Shown here piece by piece: positions 8,926 to 18,304 of a stretch of 64,000 nt of DNA; within the stretch, counting starts at the first letter, position 1; each line of letters begins with the position of its first letter. Made by a program: the position numbers and the translations under genes. This stretch comes from Sphingomonas sp. Y57 (lineage in GTDB: Bacteria > Pseudomonadota > Alphaproteobacteria > Sphingomonadales > Sphingomonadaceae), in assembly GCF_001015195.1 (NCBI RefSeq), contig NZ_LDES01000042.1:101574-165573 (forward strand), given 5' to 3'. A model generated the notes under the pieces. It ran no database searches and was not told the DNA's origin. It saw only the letters and a program-made list of their open reading frames with translations.

Positions 8926-10091
8926 GCCGTCATAACCTCCATCGTCGCCTGTGCGGCCCTGCGGGCGCCGGCGTCGATCGCGAAGACGTCGTCGAGCGAG
9001 GCCGGAGCCGGCGGATCATAGCGCTCCAAGGCTTTGCGGACGATAAACGCGATGTCGAGGAAGCCAATCCGCCCCTCGAGGAAGGCAGCGACCGCCAACT
9101 CGTTCGCGGCATTCAGAATCGCCGGGCGGGCACCGCCGGCCGCGAGAACCTCCAGCGCAATCGCCAGCGCGGGAAAGCGATCGAGGTCGGGTGCGAGGAA
9201 ATCGAGCCGGCCGACCGTCGCCAGGTCGAGCCGGCGGCACGGAGTCGCCATGCGCTGCGGCCAGGCCAGGCTGTGCGCGATCGGGGTGCGCATGTCGGGC
9301 GTGCCGAGCTGCGCCAGCACCGATCCATCCACATAGTCGACCAGCGCGTGGACCACCGATTGCGGGTGGATGATCGCGTCGAACGCCGTGGGCGGCAGGG
9401 GGAAGAGATGGAAGGCCTCGATCAGTTCCAGCCCCTTGTTCATCAGGGTCGCCGAGTCGACAGAGATCTTGGCGCCCATCGACCAGTTGGGATGCTTGAC
9501 GGCCTGGGCCGGCGTCGCCGCGCGCATCGCTTCCATGGTCCAGTCGCGGAACGGGCCACCGCTCGCGGTGAGCGTCACCCTGCGGATGCTGCCCGGCGCG
9601 GCATGGTCGAAACACTGGAAGACGGCGTTATGCTCTGAATCGACCGGCAGCAACGTCGCTCCATGGGCCCGCGCCGCGTCGGTCATCAGTGCGCCAGCTG
9701 ACACGAGCGATTCCTTGTTGGCCAACGCCACCGTTCCGCCCGCCGCGAGCGCCGCCAATGTCGGCCGCAGCCCCGCGATCCCGACGATCGCCGCCATCGT
9801 CCAGTCGGCACCGGTGGCCGCGGCCTCGACGATCGCGTCCGCCCCGGCCGCCGCACCTGTCCGCGTTCCGGCAAGCGCGGCCTTGAGGTCCTCGTAACGG
9901 GCGGGATCGCCGATCACGGCCAGTTCCGCACCGGTCCGTCGCGCCGCCGCCGCGAGGCCATCGACGTCGCGCTGCGCGGTGAGGGTGGTCACCCGGAAGC
10001 GATCCGGCTCGCGTTCGACGAGGTCGAGCGTAGAGGTGCCAATCGACCCGGTCGCACCGAGAATGGCGATGCTCCGCGCGGTCACAGCCAT
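8922..10091 (-). CDS. dxr: 1-deoxy-D-xylulose-5-phosphate reductoisomerase
   Basis: 389 residues. Converts DXP to MEP with NADPH, the committed step of the non-mevalonate isoprenoid pathway. The NADPH-binding motif GATGSIGTSTLDL is at residues 11-23; NKESLVSAG and the catalytic-domain segment SGGPFRDW are present. It overlaps cdsA by 10 bases upstream and rseP by 4 bases downstream. The neighbouring uppS uses the isoprenoid units made by this pathway. Confidence 0.97.
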   Translation of the reverse strand: MAVTARSIAILGATGSIGTSTLDLVEREPDRFRVTTLTAQRDVDGLAAAARRTGAELAVIGDPARYEDLKAALAGTRTGAAAGADAIVEAAATGADWTMAAIVGIAGLRPTLAALAAGGTVALANKESLVSAGALMTDAARAHGATLLPVDSEHNAVFQCFDHAAPGSIRRVTLTASGGPFRDWTMEAMRAATPAQAVKHPNWSMGAKISVDSATLMNKGLELIEAFHLFPLPPTAFDAIIHPQSVVHALVDYVDGSVLAQLGTPDMRTPIAHSLAWPQRMATPCRRLDLATVGRLDFLAPDLDRFPALAIALEVLAAGGARPAILNAANELAVAAFLEGRIGFLDIAFIVRKALERYDPPAPASLDDVFAIDAGARRAAQATMEVMTA

Positions 10092-10888
10092 CCCCCCGCG
10101 ACGGCCGCAGCCACCAGGACGGAAACCGGAACGACGCCATCAAGCCTGTCGAGCACGCCGCCATGGCCGGGCAGCAACTTGCCGCTGTCCTTCACGCCCG
10201 AGCGGCGCTTGAGCCAGCTTTCGAAGAGGTCGCCCATCTGCGCGGCAACCGCAAGGGGCGCGGCCGCGAACAGACAGAAGGCGGGCAGACCACCGGCCCG
10301 CGCCACCAGCGCACCGACGATCGCGGCAGCGATCATTCCGCCGATCAGGCCGGCCCAGGTCTTGTTGGGGCTGAGCGCCGGCGCGAGCTTGGGTCCGCCG
10401 ATCGCGCGGCCCGCAAAAAATGCACCGATATCGGTCGCCCAGACGATCACGAGCGTCCAGAGCGCGAGAGCGAGCCCCTGCCCCGCCTGCTCCCGCAGGA
10501 AGATCAGCGCGACCGCCGGGAGCGCGGCATAGAGAACGCCCGCGCCGAGCCGTGCACGGAAGCAGATCACCGACAGCAATATGGCGGCAAGCCCCGTCAG
10601 ATCGATCGTCTGCGCGATCAGGCGGTCGGCGTAACGCGCCAGCATCGCCGGATCGATGAACGGCAGTGCCGTCGCCATCAGCGCCGCGACGATCGCCGCA
10701 CCCGAGGCGGCTTGCCATTTCGGTGCCTTCGCCATTGCCGACCATTCGAGCATCATCAGCACCGCCAGCAAGGATGACAGCGCCCAGAACGCTATTCCGC
10801 CGAACCACAGCGCGGCCAACGCCACGGCGATCATCGCGATGCCCGAAAAGATGCGGACCTGGAGTTCGGAGGCCGGAGCCTGTGCCAT
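10082..10888 (-). CDS. cdsA: Phosphatidate cytidylyltransferase (CDP-diglyceride synthase)
   Basis: 268 residues from the ATG at 10888 (a GTG at 10891 directly precedes it). Multi-pass inner-membrane enzyme making CDP-diacylglycerol, the precursor used by PssA encoded at 15.3-16.1 kb. The CdsA signature is visible near the C-terminus: SPNKTWAGLIGG followed by GDLFESWLKRRSGVKDSGK and LDRLDG. It follows the uppS stop within a few bases and overlaps dxr, so it is an internal operon member. Confidence 0.94.
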   Translation of the reverse strand: MAQAPASELQVRIFSGIAMIAVALAALWFGGIAFWALSSLLAVLMMLEWSAMAKAPKWQAASGAAIVAALMATALPFIDPAMLARYADRLIAQTIDLTGLAAILLSVICFRARLGAGVLYAALPAVALIFLREQAGQGLALALWTLVIVWATDIGAFFAGRAIGGPKLAPALSPNKTWAGLIGGMIAAAIVGALVARAGGLPAFCLFAAAPLAVAAQMGDLFESWLKRRSGVKDSGKLLPGHGGVLDRLDGVVPVSVLVAAAVAGGWL

Positions 10889-10891
10889 CAC

Positions 10892-11638
10892 TTATCTGCC
10901 GCCGAAGCGGCGCTCCCGCGCACCGAAGTCAGCGATCGCAGCGGCCAGGGCGTCGCCATCGAAATCGGGCCACAGCGTGTCGACAAACAGCAACTCGGCA
11001 TAAGCCGCCTGCCAGAGCAGGAAATTGGACAGGCGCCGCTCCCCCGAGGTGCGGATCAGGAGGTCGAGCGGCGGCAGGTCGTGCGTATCCAGCCGGCTGT
11101 CGATCGTCGCGCTGCAGATATCCTCGGGCGTGAGCCGGCCATCGCGCACGTCGGCAGCGATCTCGCGCACGGCGCGGACCATTTCGTCCTGCGCGCCATA
11201 GTTCAGCGCCAGGACGAAATCGAGACGACGATTATGCCGGGTGCGCTCGACCCCTTCGCGAACCAGTTCGACCAGGTCGCCTTCGAGCCCGTCGATGTTG
11301 CCGATCGTTCGCAGGCGGATGCCGTTGCGGTCGAGTTCGGCGACCTCCTTGCGCAGATAATGGCGCAGCAGGCCCATCAGGTCCGACACTTCCTCGGTCG
11401 ACCGGCGCCAGTTTTCCGATGAGAAGGCGTAGAGCGTCAATGCCTGGAGACCGATATCGGCCGCGGCCTTGACGGTGGTGCGCACCGCCTCCGCCCCGGC
11501 GCGGTGGCCGGCGACGCGCGGCAGGAAGCGGCGCTTGGCCCAGCGACCGTTGCCGTCCATGATGATCGCGACATGGCGCGGCGCCGCCCCCGCGCCCGCG
11601 AGGGTGCTGGAGACGGGGCTGGCCGAAAGGCCGCTCAC
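10892..11638 (-). CDS. uppS: Polyprenyl diphosphate synthase (undecaprenyl-PP synthase)
   Basis: 248 residues. Cis-prenyltransferase that builds the C55 carrier lipid for peptidoglycan and polysaccharide synthesis. The substrate motif [16 protein letters not shown] starts at residue 22 with catalytic Asp28, and [15 protein letters not shown] with [14 protein letters not shown] is the C-terminal signature. The ATG overlaps the frr stop by four bases (ATGA). Confidence 0.97.
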   Translation of the reverse strand: MSGLSASPVSSTLAGAGAAPRHVAIIMDGNGRWAKRRFLPRVAGHRAGAEAVRTTVKAAADIGLQALTLYAFSSENWRRSTEEVSDLMGLLRHYLRKEVAELDRNGIRLRTIGNIDGLEGDLVELVREGVERTRHNRRLDFVLALNYGAQDEMVRAVREIAADVRDGRLTPEDICSATIDSRLDTHDLPPLDLLIRTSGERRLSNFLLWQAAYAELLFVDTLWPDFDGDALAAAIADFGARERRFGGR

Positions 11639-12192
11639 TTGCCGAGGATTTCCTTTTCCTTCGCCGCGGCGGCCGCATCGATCTCCGAAATGGTCGCGTC
11701 GGTCATCTTCTGGACCTCGGTCTCGCGACGCTTGCGCTCGTCCTCGCCGATCTCGCCCTTCTTCTCGTCGGTCTTGAGGCTATCCATGCCGTCCCGGCGG
11801 ACGTTGCGGACGGCGACGCGGGCCTTCTCGGCATATTGGCTGGCGAGCTTGGCGAGTTCCTTGCGGCGTTCCTCGGTCAGGTCGGGGATCGGGATGCGCA
11901 GCGTCTGGCCGTCGACGATCGGGTTGAGGCCGAGCCCGGCCGAACGGATCGCCTTGTCGACCGGGCCGACGTTCGAGCGGTCCCACACCTGCACCGACAG
12001 CATGCGCGGTTCGGGCGCGGTGACCGTCGCAGCCTGGTTGAGCGGCATGTGCGCGCCATATATCTCGACCGTCACCGGATCGAGCAGGTTGACCGACGCG
12101 CGGCCGGTACGCAGGCCCGTCAGGTCGCCCTTCAGGGCTTCGACGGCTCCGTGCATGCGGCGTTCGAGATCGGCCTTGTCATAGGCGGGCAT
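11635..12192 (-). CDS. frr: Ribosome recycling factor
   Basis: 185 residues, the standard RRF length. It splits post-termination ribosomes together with EF-G. Conserved blocks visible are [20 protein letters not shown] and the C-terminal three-helix-bundle segment around RNVRRDG. It lies 12 bases after pyrH and overlaps uppS by 4 bases, the conserved pyrH-frr-uppS order. Confidence 0.97.
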   Translation of the reverse strand: MPAYDKADLERRMHGAVEALKGDLTGLRTGRASVNLLDPVTVEIYGAHMPLNQAATVTAPEPRMLSVQVWDRSNVGPVDKAIRSAGLGLNPIVDGQTLRIPIPDLTEERRKELAKLASQYAEKARVAVRNVRRDGMDSLKTDEKKGEIGEDERKRRETEVQKMTDATISEIDAAAAAKEKEILGK

Positions 12193-12204
12193 GTTGGTCT
12201 CCCC

Positions 12205-12918
12205 TCAGTTCTGAACGGTCGTGGCCGTTCCCGAACCCGCGAGCACACGGGCGAGATTCCCCTGCTCACGGATATTGAATACCACGATCGGAATGTCGTT
12301 GTCGCGGCACAGCGCGACGGCGCTCGCATCCATCACCTTCAGGTCGTCGGCGAGGACGCGGTTGAAGGTGACGGTCTCGTAGCGGATGGCGGTCGGGTCC
12401 TTCTTCGGATCGGCGTTGTAGACGCCATCGACGGAGGTTCCCTTGAACAGGGCATCGCAGCCCATTTCGGCGGCGCGCAACGCGGCGGCGCTGTCAGTGG
12501 TGAAATAGGGGTTGCCGGTGCCGGCGGCGAAGATCACGATCCGCCCCTTTTCAAGGTGCCGTTCGGCGCGGCGGCGTATGAAGGGCTCGCACACGGTGCT
12601 CATCGGGATCGCCGATTGGACGCGGGTGTCGACCCCGATCTGCTCGAGCGCGTTCTGCACAGCGAGCGCGTTCATGACGGTCGCCAGCATACCCATATAG
12701 TCGGCGCTGGTACGGTCGAAACCCTTGGCCGCCGCAGCCAGGCCACGGAAGATGTTGCCACCGCCGACGACGAGGCACAGCTCGTAATTGGTGGCGACGT
12801 CGGCGATCTCGCGGGCGACGCGGGCGACCGTCTCGGGATCGATCCCGAACTGCCCCTGCCCCATCAGCACCTCACCCGATAGCTTCAGAAGGATTCGTTT
12901 GAAGCGCGGGCGATCCAT
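12205..12918 (-). CDS. pyrH: Uridylate kinase
   Basis: 237 residues. Bacterial-type UMP kinase of the amino-acid kinase fold, converting UMP to [12 protein letters not shown] near the N-terminus and VGGGNIFRG form the phosphate-binding loops; [17 protein letters not shown] is also typical. It begins the frr-uppS-cdsA-dxr-rseP-bamA transcript; a separate terminator lies about 110 bases upstream behind tsf, so the promoter should be at 12919-13029. Confidence 0.97.
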   Translation of the reverse strand: MDRPRFKRILLKLSGEVLMGQGQFGIDPETVARVAREIADVATNYELCLVVGGGNIFRGLAAAAKGFDRTSADYMGMLATVMNALAVQNALEQIGVDTRVQSAIPMSTVCEPFIRRRAERHLEKGRIVIFAAGTGNPYFTTDSAAALRAAEMGCDALFKGTSVDGVYNADPKKDPTAIRYETVTFNRVLADDLKVMDASAVALCRDNDIPIVVFNIREQGNLARVLAGSGTATTVQN

Positions 12919-13029
12919 GGGTTCTTCTTCACTTTAATTCTGCTTGGGAGGCACATTAGGGACAGGTTTCGAACCTGCCAAGCGCTAGAGCGGCGGACGG
13001 CTCCGAAATCGGGCAGTGGCCATGAAAAA

Positions 13030-13065
13030 GGCCCGCTCTTCCGGCAGAAACCGGAAGAGCGGGCC
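13030..13065 (-). terminator. Rho-independent terminator after tsf
   Basis: A 15-bp perfect stem (13030-13044 with 13051-13065) and a 6-base loop, followed on the minus strand by TTTTT. It starts about 14 bases past the tsf stop and separates the rpsB-tsf unit from pyrH. Confidence 0.92.
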
Positions 13066-13078
13066 CTGTTTCAGTCGA

Positions 13079-14002
13079 TCAGCCCTTGACGGCTGCGGCA
13101 ACCTCGGCAGCGAAATCGCTGGTTTCCTTCTCGATGCCTTCGCCGAGCTGGAAGCGGACATAGTCCTTCAGCGTGATCGAGCCACCGGCCGCCTTGGCGG
13201 CATTGGCCACGACCTGCGCGATCGGGGTCTTGTTGTCGATCACGAAGATCTGGCTGAGCAGCGCGTTCTCCTTGCGGAATTTCGCGACCGCGCCCTGGAC
13301 CATCTTCTCGATGATCTCGGCCGGCTTGCCCGATTCGGCGGCCTTCTCGGCGGCGATCGCGCGCTCGCGCTCGACCACGACCGGGTCGAGGCCCTCTTCG
13401 GTCAGCGCCTGCGGGAAGGCAGCGGCGATGTGCATCGCGATCTGCTTGCCGACGGCCTCCATCTCGGCGACCGGGGCATCGCCCTCAAGCGCGACGAGCA
13501 CGCCGATCTTGCCGAGGCCCGGTGCCGCGGCGTTGTGGACGTAGGGAACGACGGTGCCCTTCGACACTTCGACGACCTTGGCGCGGCGCAGCGTCTGGTT
13601 CTCGCCGATCGTCGCGATGTTCGACGTCAGCTTCTCCGAAACAGTGCCACCGCCGGGATAGCCGGCGCCGGCCAGCCCGGCGACGTCGTCACCCGCGGTC
13701 AGCGCGAGTTGGGTCACGGTGCGGACGAAGTCCTGGAACTGCTCGTTCTTGGCGACGAAGTCGGTTTCCGAGTTGACCTCGACCGCAGCGCCCTTGGTGC
13801 CCTCTACCGCAACGCCGACCAGGCCTTCGGCCGCAGTGCGGCTCGACTTCTTGGCTGCGGTCGCGAGGCCCTTGGTGCGCAGCCAGTCGACCGCGGCTTC
13901 CATGTCGCCATTGGTCTCGGTCAGCGCCTTCTTGCAGTCCATCATGCCGGCGCCGGACTTCTCACGAAGCTCCTTGACGGCAGCAGCGGTGATCTCCGCC
14001 AT
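13079..14002 (-). CDS. tsf: Translation elongation factor Ts
   Basis: 307 residues. Nucleotide exchange factor for EF-Tu. Begins with the UBA-like region containing [16 protein letters not shown] and the [10 protein letters not shown] core motif (SETDFVAKN). AAAGGAAAG sits just upstream of the ATG. It follows rpsB after a 117-base spacer carrying a palindromic intergenic repeat, and is closed by a strong terminator. Confidence 0.97.
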   Translation of the reverse strand: MAEITAAAVKELREKSGAGMMDCKKALTETNGDMEAAVDWLRTKGLATAAKKSSRTAAEGLVGVAVEGTKGAAVEVNSETDFVAKNEQFQDFVRTVTQLALTAGDDVAGLAGAGYPGGGTVSEKLTSNIATIGENQTLRRAKVVEVSKGTVVPYVHNAAAPGLGKIGVLVALEGDAPVAEMEAVGKQIAMHIAAAFPQALTEEGLDPVVVERERAIAAEKAAESGKPAEIIEKMVQGAVAKFRKENALLSQIFVIDNKTPIAQVVANAAKAAGGSITLKDYVRFQLGEGIEKETSDFAAEVAAAVKG

Positions 14003-14025
14003 ATGCTTTCCTTTCGTACAAATGC

Positions 14026-14110
14026 GTCACCCCGGCGCGGGCCGGGGTCTCACAGGAGCGTCGTGCCGGGCACGACCCGCGAGATCCCGGCCGATTAGGC
14101 CGGGATGACG
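14026..14110. repeat. REP-like palindromic repeat, copy A (rpsB-tsf spacer)
   Basis: A bipartite inverted element: GTCACCCCGGC...GGGGTCTCAC on one side and GAGATCCCGG...CCGGGATGAC on the other, each arm itself able to fold. The same architecture occurs at 31701-31792, 39681-39770 and 50885-50968. Confidence 0.7.
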
Positions 14111-14119
14111 ATGGATTTA

Positions 14120-14872
14120 TTACGCGAGCGCTTCTTCGCTCGGAGCCTCGACGGCAGCGCCGAGGTCCTCGCCACGGGCCTGGCGGCCGCCCTGCGCGCC
14201 ACGGGTCGCAGCTTCGGCGACAGCCTCGCAATAGAGGCGGATCGCGCGGGCAGCGTCGTCATTGGCGGGAACCGGGAAAGCGATGCCGTCCGGGCTGACG
14301 TTCGAATCAAGGATGGCGACAACCGGGATGCCGAGCGTGTTAGCTTCCTTGATCGCCAGCTCTTCCTTGTTGGCGTCGATCACGAACATCACGTCCGGAA
14401 TGCCGCCCATGTCGCGGATGCCGCCGAGCGACAGCTCGAACTTGTCGCGCTCACGGGTGAGCTGAAGGACTTCCTTCTTGGTCAGGCCGTGGGTGTCGCC
14501 CGAGAGCTGCTCTTCGAGCGCCTTGAAGCGCTTGATCGAGTTCGAGATGGTCTTCCAGTTGGTGAGCATGCCGCCCAGCCAGCGATGGTTGACATAATGC
14601 TGGCCCGAACGGCGCGCGGCCTCGGCGATCGGCTCCTGCGCCTGGCGCTTGGTGCCGACGAACAGGACCTTGCCGCCGTGCTGGACGGTCTGGCTGATGA
14701 AATCGAGCGCACGCGCCATCAGGGGCACGGTCTGCGACAGGTCGATGATGTGGATGCCGTTGCGATCGCCGAACAGATACGGCTTCATCTTCGGATTCCA
14801 GCGGTGCGTCTGGTGACCGAAATGCGCGCCGGCGTCGAGCAACGCCTGCATGGAGACGGTGGGAGCCGCCAT
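14120..14872 (-). CDS. rpsB: 30S ribosomal protein S2
   Basis: 250 residues starting [20 protein letters not shown], a canonical S2 N-terminus; [10 protein letters not shown] and [17 protein letters not shown] are further hallmarks. An AGGAGAAAATCC ribosome site precedes the ATG. The last ~25 residues form an Ala/Glu/Gly-rich extension beyond the conserved fold. It heads the rpsB-tsf operon; its promoter should lie in 14873-14990. Confidence 0.98.
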   Translation of the reverse strand: MAAPTVSMQALLDAGAHFGHQTHRWNPKMKPYLFGDRNGIHIIDLSQTVPLMARALDFISQTVQHGGKVLFVGTKRQAQEPIAEAARRSGQHYVNHRWLGGMLTNWKTISNSIKRFKALEEQLSGDTHGLTKKEVLQLTRERDKFELSLGGIRDMGGIPDVMFVIDANKEELAIKEANTLGIPVVAILDSNVSPDGIAFPVPANDDAARAIRLYCEAVAEAATRGAQGGRQARGEDLGAAVEAPSEEALA

Positions 14873-15110
14873 AGGATTTTCTCCTTACCCGGTTGAACCT
14901 CTGCGGGGCGGGAACCGGGAAACCCGGCACCGGATTATGTACCCCACATGTGGAATGGGCGGGCCTCTATGCGACCCGTCGTGCAAAATCAAGGGTTGAC
15001 ATCAAAGAACAAATAGGGAACATTCGGAACAGAACGAGATTTCAGGCGCTTTTCCGGCCCATGCAACCGGGAAGCGATGCGCCGGAATACGGACGACAAA
15101 GGACTAGACG
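14873..15110. promoter_or_regulatory. Divergent promoter region rpsB / small membrane protein
   Basis: 238 bases without a gene. The left part should hold the rpsB promoter on the minus strand; no clear box was identified. The right part carries the LexA-type site and promoter described separately. I see nothing else in it. Confidence 0.5.
14996..15024 (+). promoter_or_regulatory. Sigma-70 promoter overlapped by an alphaproteobacterial LexA (SOS) box
   Basis: TTGACA at 14996-15001 is a perfect -35 box; 17 bases later lies AACATT, an acceptable -10. Between and over them, GAAC (15007-15010), seven bases, and GAAC (15018-15021) form GAAC-N7-GAAC, which is the direct-repeat LexA box known from alphaproteobacteria. 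A repressor bound here would block the promoter. The only downstream plus-strand gene is the 75-residue membrane protein at 15111. Confidence 0.72.
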
Positions 15111-15338
15111 ATGCTTCAGCTTCTCTCCTTCGCCCTGTTCTCGGGTGTGTTCATCATCTCGATCGCGGCGATCGCCGCCACGGTCCGTTCGGAGATGCCC
15201 TATATCCTGCGCGCGCTGGGCATCGCCCCCTCTCCCACTCCGCCGCTCGCTCCGGTGGCGGAGCGGCGCTTCCGCGTCATTCGGCAGGTTCAGGATCGGC
15301 CGGCGCTGCCGGCGCAGGCGTGGCGCGCCGCCGCCTGA
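15111..15338 (+). CDS. Small single-pass membrane protein, likely SOS-regulated
   Basis: 75 residues, no family recognised. The ATG has AAAGGA nine bases upstream. Residues 3-24 (LLSFALFSGVFIISIAAIAA) form one transmembrane helix; the remaining ~50 residues are basic and proline-rich. A LexA-type box overlaps its predicted promoter, suggesting induction by DNA damage. Small membrane proteins under LexA control in other alphaproteobacteria (SidA of Caulobacter) inhibit division, so an analogous role is possible but is inference only. The last 62 bases overlap the convergent 3' end of pssA. Confidence 0.7.
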   Translation: MLQLLSFALFSGVFIISIAAIAATVRSEMPYILRALGIAPSPTPPLAPVAERRFRVIRQVQDRPALPAQAWRAAA

Positions 15339-16140
15339 CGCGGCGGTAGGACGCCGCGCTGAATGGCACGGTCGCCAGATAGCCGAGCATGAAGACGCTT
15401 AGCGTGTGCCAGGGCGCGTTGAACAGGGCGGCCCCGAGCATCGCCACCAGCAGCAGCGCCGGCAGCCGCCAGGCACGGGAGATATGGACCGACGACCAGC
15501 TGTAGGTGGCAATGTCTGAGATCATCAGGCAGCCGACCAGCGCGGCCCATCCGCAGATGAAATAGGGATCGCGGAACCACCACAGGTCGCTCCACAGCCA
15601 CATCGCCACCGGTACCAGCATCAACCCCGCGCCAAGCGGAGCCGGGACACCGGTCAGGAAGCCCGCCGCCTTGCGGGGATGCTCCGCGGTATCGATCGAG
15701 GCGTTGAAGCGAGCGAGCCGCAGCGCCGCGCAGACCGCATAGCCGAGCGCGAAGATCCAGCCGAAGCGCGGGATCTCGTTCAAGGACCAGAGGAACATGA
15801 TGATGGCGGGCGAGACGCCGAAGGCGATCACGTCCGACAGCGAATCGAGTTCGGCGCCGAAGCGGCTTTCGCCTTTCAGCAGCCGCGCGATCCGCCCGTC
15901 GAGGCCATCGAGCACGCCGGCAATGGCAATCGCGATCAGCGCCTTCTCCCAGTCCCCGGCAATTGCGAAGCGCACGCCGGTCAGGCCGGAGCACAGCGCC
16001 AGCGCCGTCACCGCGTTGGGAGCAACCGCACGCGCGGGGATACCGCGGCGGATATTCTGACGGCGTCCGCGCATCAGGCGATCGACGTCCGGAACAAGGG
16101 CATAACAGGCATCGTCCGACGCATCATTGCGCGGCGCCAA
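15277..16140 (-). CDS. pssA: CDP-diacylglycerol-serine O-phosphatidyltransferase
   Basis: 287 residues. Makes phosphatidylserine from CDP-diacylglycerol and serine in the inner membrane. The CDP-alcohol phosphotransferase motif is [20 protein letters not shown] continuing LDSLSD, with all the metal-binding aspartates. Several membrane helices follow. The 5' end overlaps the psd stop by 17 bases, so PssA and Psd are co-translated; together they give phosphatidylethanolamine. The Ala/Pro-rich C-terminus overlaps the convergent small membrane protein gene. Confidence 0.95.
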   Translation of the reverse strand: MAPRNDASDDACYALVPDVDRLMRGRRQNIRRGIPARAVAPNAVTALALCSGLTGVRFAIAGDWEKALIAIAIAGVLDGLDGRIARLLKGESRFGAELDSLSDVIAFGVSPAIIMFLWSLNEIPRFGWIFALGYAVCAALRLARFNASIDTAEHPRKAAGFLTGVPAPLGAGLMLVPVAMWLWSDLWWFRDPYFICGWAALVGCLMISDIATYSWSSVHISRAWRLPALLLVAMLGAALFNAPWHTLSVFMLGYLATVPFSAASYRRVRRRRATPAPAAPADPEPAE

Positions 16141-16897
16141 TGCTGCGGTCGGCCTCGCCGAGCCTCGCGATCACCGTTTCCCCGGCGATGGTCCGCTGCC
16201 CCAGCGCCACGCGATGGCCGGTGCCGGCGGGCAGATAGACATCGACCCGGCTGCCGAAGCGGATCAGGCCGACGCGCTGACCGAGACCGACGACGTCGCC
16301 GACCTTCACGAAAGGCACGATGCGGCGGGCGACGAGCCCCGCAATCTGGGTGAAGCCGATGCGGGTGCCGTCCGCGCCCTCGACCAGGAAATGCTGCCGC
16401 TCATTCTCCTCGCTCGCCTTGTCAAGGTCGGCGTTGAGGAAGCGGCCGGCGATATAGGCAATACGCTTGATCGTGCCCGGAATGGGCGTCCGGTTGATGT
16501 GGACGTCGAACACCGACATGAAGATCGACACACGGGTCATCGGCGCATCGCCGAGCCCGTCCTCGCCGGCCAGCTCGCGCGGCGGCGGCACGGTGGTGAT
16601 CATCGTCACCAGCCCGTCCGCGGGCGCGATCACCAGCCCTTCGCCGGGCGGGGTGCTGCGGACGGGATCGCGGAAGAAGGCGGCCACCCAGACGGTGATG
16701 CCGGCCATCGGCCAGGCAAGCGTCTCCCACGCCAGCAGCGCGAAGATCAGGCAGATCACTGCCGAGAGCAGGACGAATTTACGGCCTTCGGGATGGACGC
16801 TGGGCCAGCGCCATTTGACGGAAGTTGTTCCGATGTCGGGTTTGTCGAGGGATGTCATCGCTGCAGTGTAGGGATGCCGGATGGGGCTGACAATCAT
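16124..16897 (-). CDS. psd: Phosphatidylserine decarboxylase proenzyme
   Basis: 257 residues from the ATG at 16897, chosen because GGAAGG lies eight bases upstream; a start at 16858 ([10 protein letters not shown]) fits the family length equally well. It is the short, membrane-anchored type with two hydrophobic stretches near residues 45-75. [14 protein letters not shown] is conserved, and [11 protein letters not shown] holds the Gly-Ser pair where the proenzyme self-cleaves to form the pyruvoyl group. It is upstream of and overlaps pssA. Confidence 0.94.
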   Translation of the reverse strand: MIVSPIRHPYTAAMTSLDKPDIGTTSVKWRWPSVHPEGRKFVLLSAVICLIFALLAWETLAWPMAGITVWVAAFFRDPVRSTPPGEGLVIAPADGLVTMITTVPPPRELAGEDGLGDAPMTRVSIFMSVFDVHINRTPIPGTIKRIAYIAGRFLNADLDKASEENERQHFLVEGADGTRIGFTQIAGLVARRIVPFVKVGDVVGLGQRVGLIRFGSRVDVYLPAGTGHRVALGQRTIAGETVIARLGEADRSIGAAQ

Positions 16898-17021
16898 CCC
16901 CGCCACCTTCCGGTTCCGCTTTTCCGCCCGCCCTTGCTAATAATTGGGCCGCCGATGGTTGATCCTGCCGGTTTGCTGGCATAGGGACGGCCGGAACTTT
17001 CCTCCCCGGAGATAGAAAAGC

Positions 17022-18242
17022 ATGGCGAAGATCAAGGTGAAAACTCCCGTCGTCGAGCTCGACGGCGATGAAATGACGCGGATCATCTGGCAGTGGATTC
17101 GCGAGCGCCTGATCCTTCCCTATCTCGACATCGGCCTGGAATATTACGACCTCTCCGTCGAGAAGCGCGACGAAACCAACGATCAGATCACGATCGACAG
17201 CGCCAAGGCGATCCAGAAGTACGGCGTCGGCGTGAAGTGCGCCACGATCACCCCCGACGAAGCCCGCGTCGAGGAATTCAACCTCAAGAAGATGTGGAAA
17301 TCGCCGAACGGCACCATCCGCAACATCCTGGGCGGCGTTGTGTTCCGCGAGCCGATCGTGATCAAGAACGTCCCCCGGCTGGTGCCAGGCTGGACCGATC
17401 CGATCGTTGTCGGCCGCCACGCCTTCGGCGACCAGTATCGCGCCACCGATTTCCTCGTCCCCGGCCCCGGCAAGCTCCGCATGGTCTGGGAAGGCGACAA
17501 CGGCGAGACCATCGAGCATGAGGTCTTCCAGTATCCGTCGGCCGGCGTCGCGATGGGCATGTACAATCTCGACGAGTCGATCCGCGACTTCGCCCGCGCC
17601 AGCATGAACTATGCGGTCGACCGCGGATGGCCGCTCTACCTCTCGACCAAGAACACCATCCTCAAGGCCTATGACGGCCGCTTCAAGGATCTGTTCCAGG
17701 AGGTGTTCGACGCCGAGTTCGCCGAGCAGTTCAAGGCGCGCAACATCGTCTACGAACATCGCCTGATCGACGACATGGTCGCCTCGGCGCTCAAGTGGAG
17801 CGGCAAGTTCGTTTGGGCCTGCAAGAATTATGACGGCGACGTCCAGTCCGACACCGTCGCGCAGGGCTTCGGTTCGCTCGGCCTGATGACCTCGGTTTTG
17901 ATGTCGCCGGACGGCAAAACGATCGAGGCCGAGGCGGCACACGGCACCGTCACCCGCCACTATCGCATGCACCAGGCGGGCAAGGCGACCTCGACCAACC
18001 CGATCGCCTCGATCTTCGCCTGGACGCAGGGCCTGCAGTTCCGCGGCAAGTTCGACGGCACTCCCGACGTGGTCAAGTTCGCAGAGACGCTCGAGCGCGT
18101 CTGCATCGAGACCGTCGAGAAGGGCGGCATGACCAAGGACCTCGCGATCCTGATCGGGCCGGATCAACCCTGGATGACCACCGAGCAGTTCTTCGAGCAG
18201 ATCCGCGTCAACCTCGAAGCAGAGATGGCGAACTGGAAGTAA
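17022..18242 (+). CDS. icd: NADP-dependent isocitrate dehydrogenase
   Basis: 406 residues of the homodimeric type II family found in alphaproteobacteria and eukaryotes. [20 protein letters not shown], the [15 protein letters not shown] segment, and [14 protein letters not shown] with the NADP-binding region are visible. TCA-cycle enzyme giving 2-oxoglutarate and NADPH. It is monocistronic, with a terminator 24 bases after the stop. Confidence 0.97.
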   Translation: MAKIKVKTPVVELDGDEMTRIIWQWIRERLILPYLDIGLEYYDLSVEKRDETNDQITIDSAKAIQKYGVGVKCATITPDEARVEEFNLKKMWKSPNGTIRNILGGVVFREPIVIKNVPRLVPGWTDPIVVGRHAFGDQYRATDFLVPGPGKLRMVWEGDNGETIEHEVFQYPSAGVAMGMYNLDESIRDFARASMNYAVDRGWPLYLSTKNTILKAYDGRFKDLFQEVFDAEFAEQFKARNIVYEHRLIDDMVASALKWSGKFVWACKNYDGDVQSDTVAQGFGSLGLMTSVLMSPDGKTIEAEAAHGTVTRHYRMHQAGKATSTNPIASIFAWTQGLQFRGKFDGTPDVVKFAETLERVCIETVEKGGMTKDLAILIGPDQPWMTTEQFFEQIRVNLEAEMANWK

Positions 18243-18265
18243 GTTCCAGCACTTTCGAAGATAGA

Positions 18266-18296
18266 GGCGTCATTCCATTGGAATGGCGCCTTTTTC
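18266..18296 (+). terminator. Rho-independent terminator after icd
   Basis: An 11-bp stem (GGCGTCATTCC with GGAATGGCGCC, one G-T pair) and a 5-base loop, followed by TTTTTCTTT. Confidence 0.85.
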
Positions 18297-18304
18297 TTTA
18301 TCAT

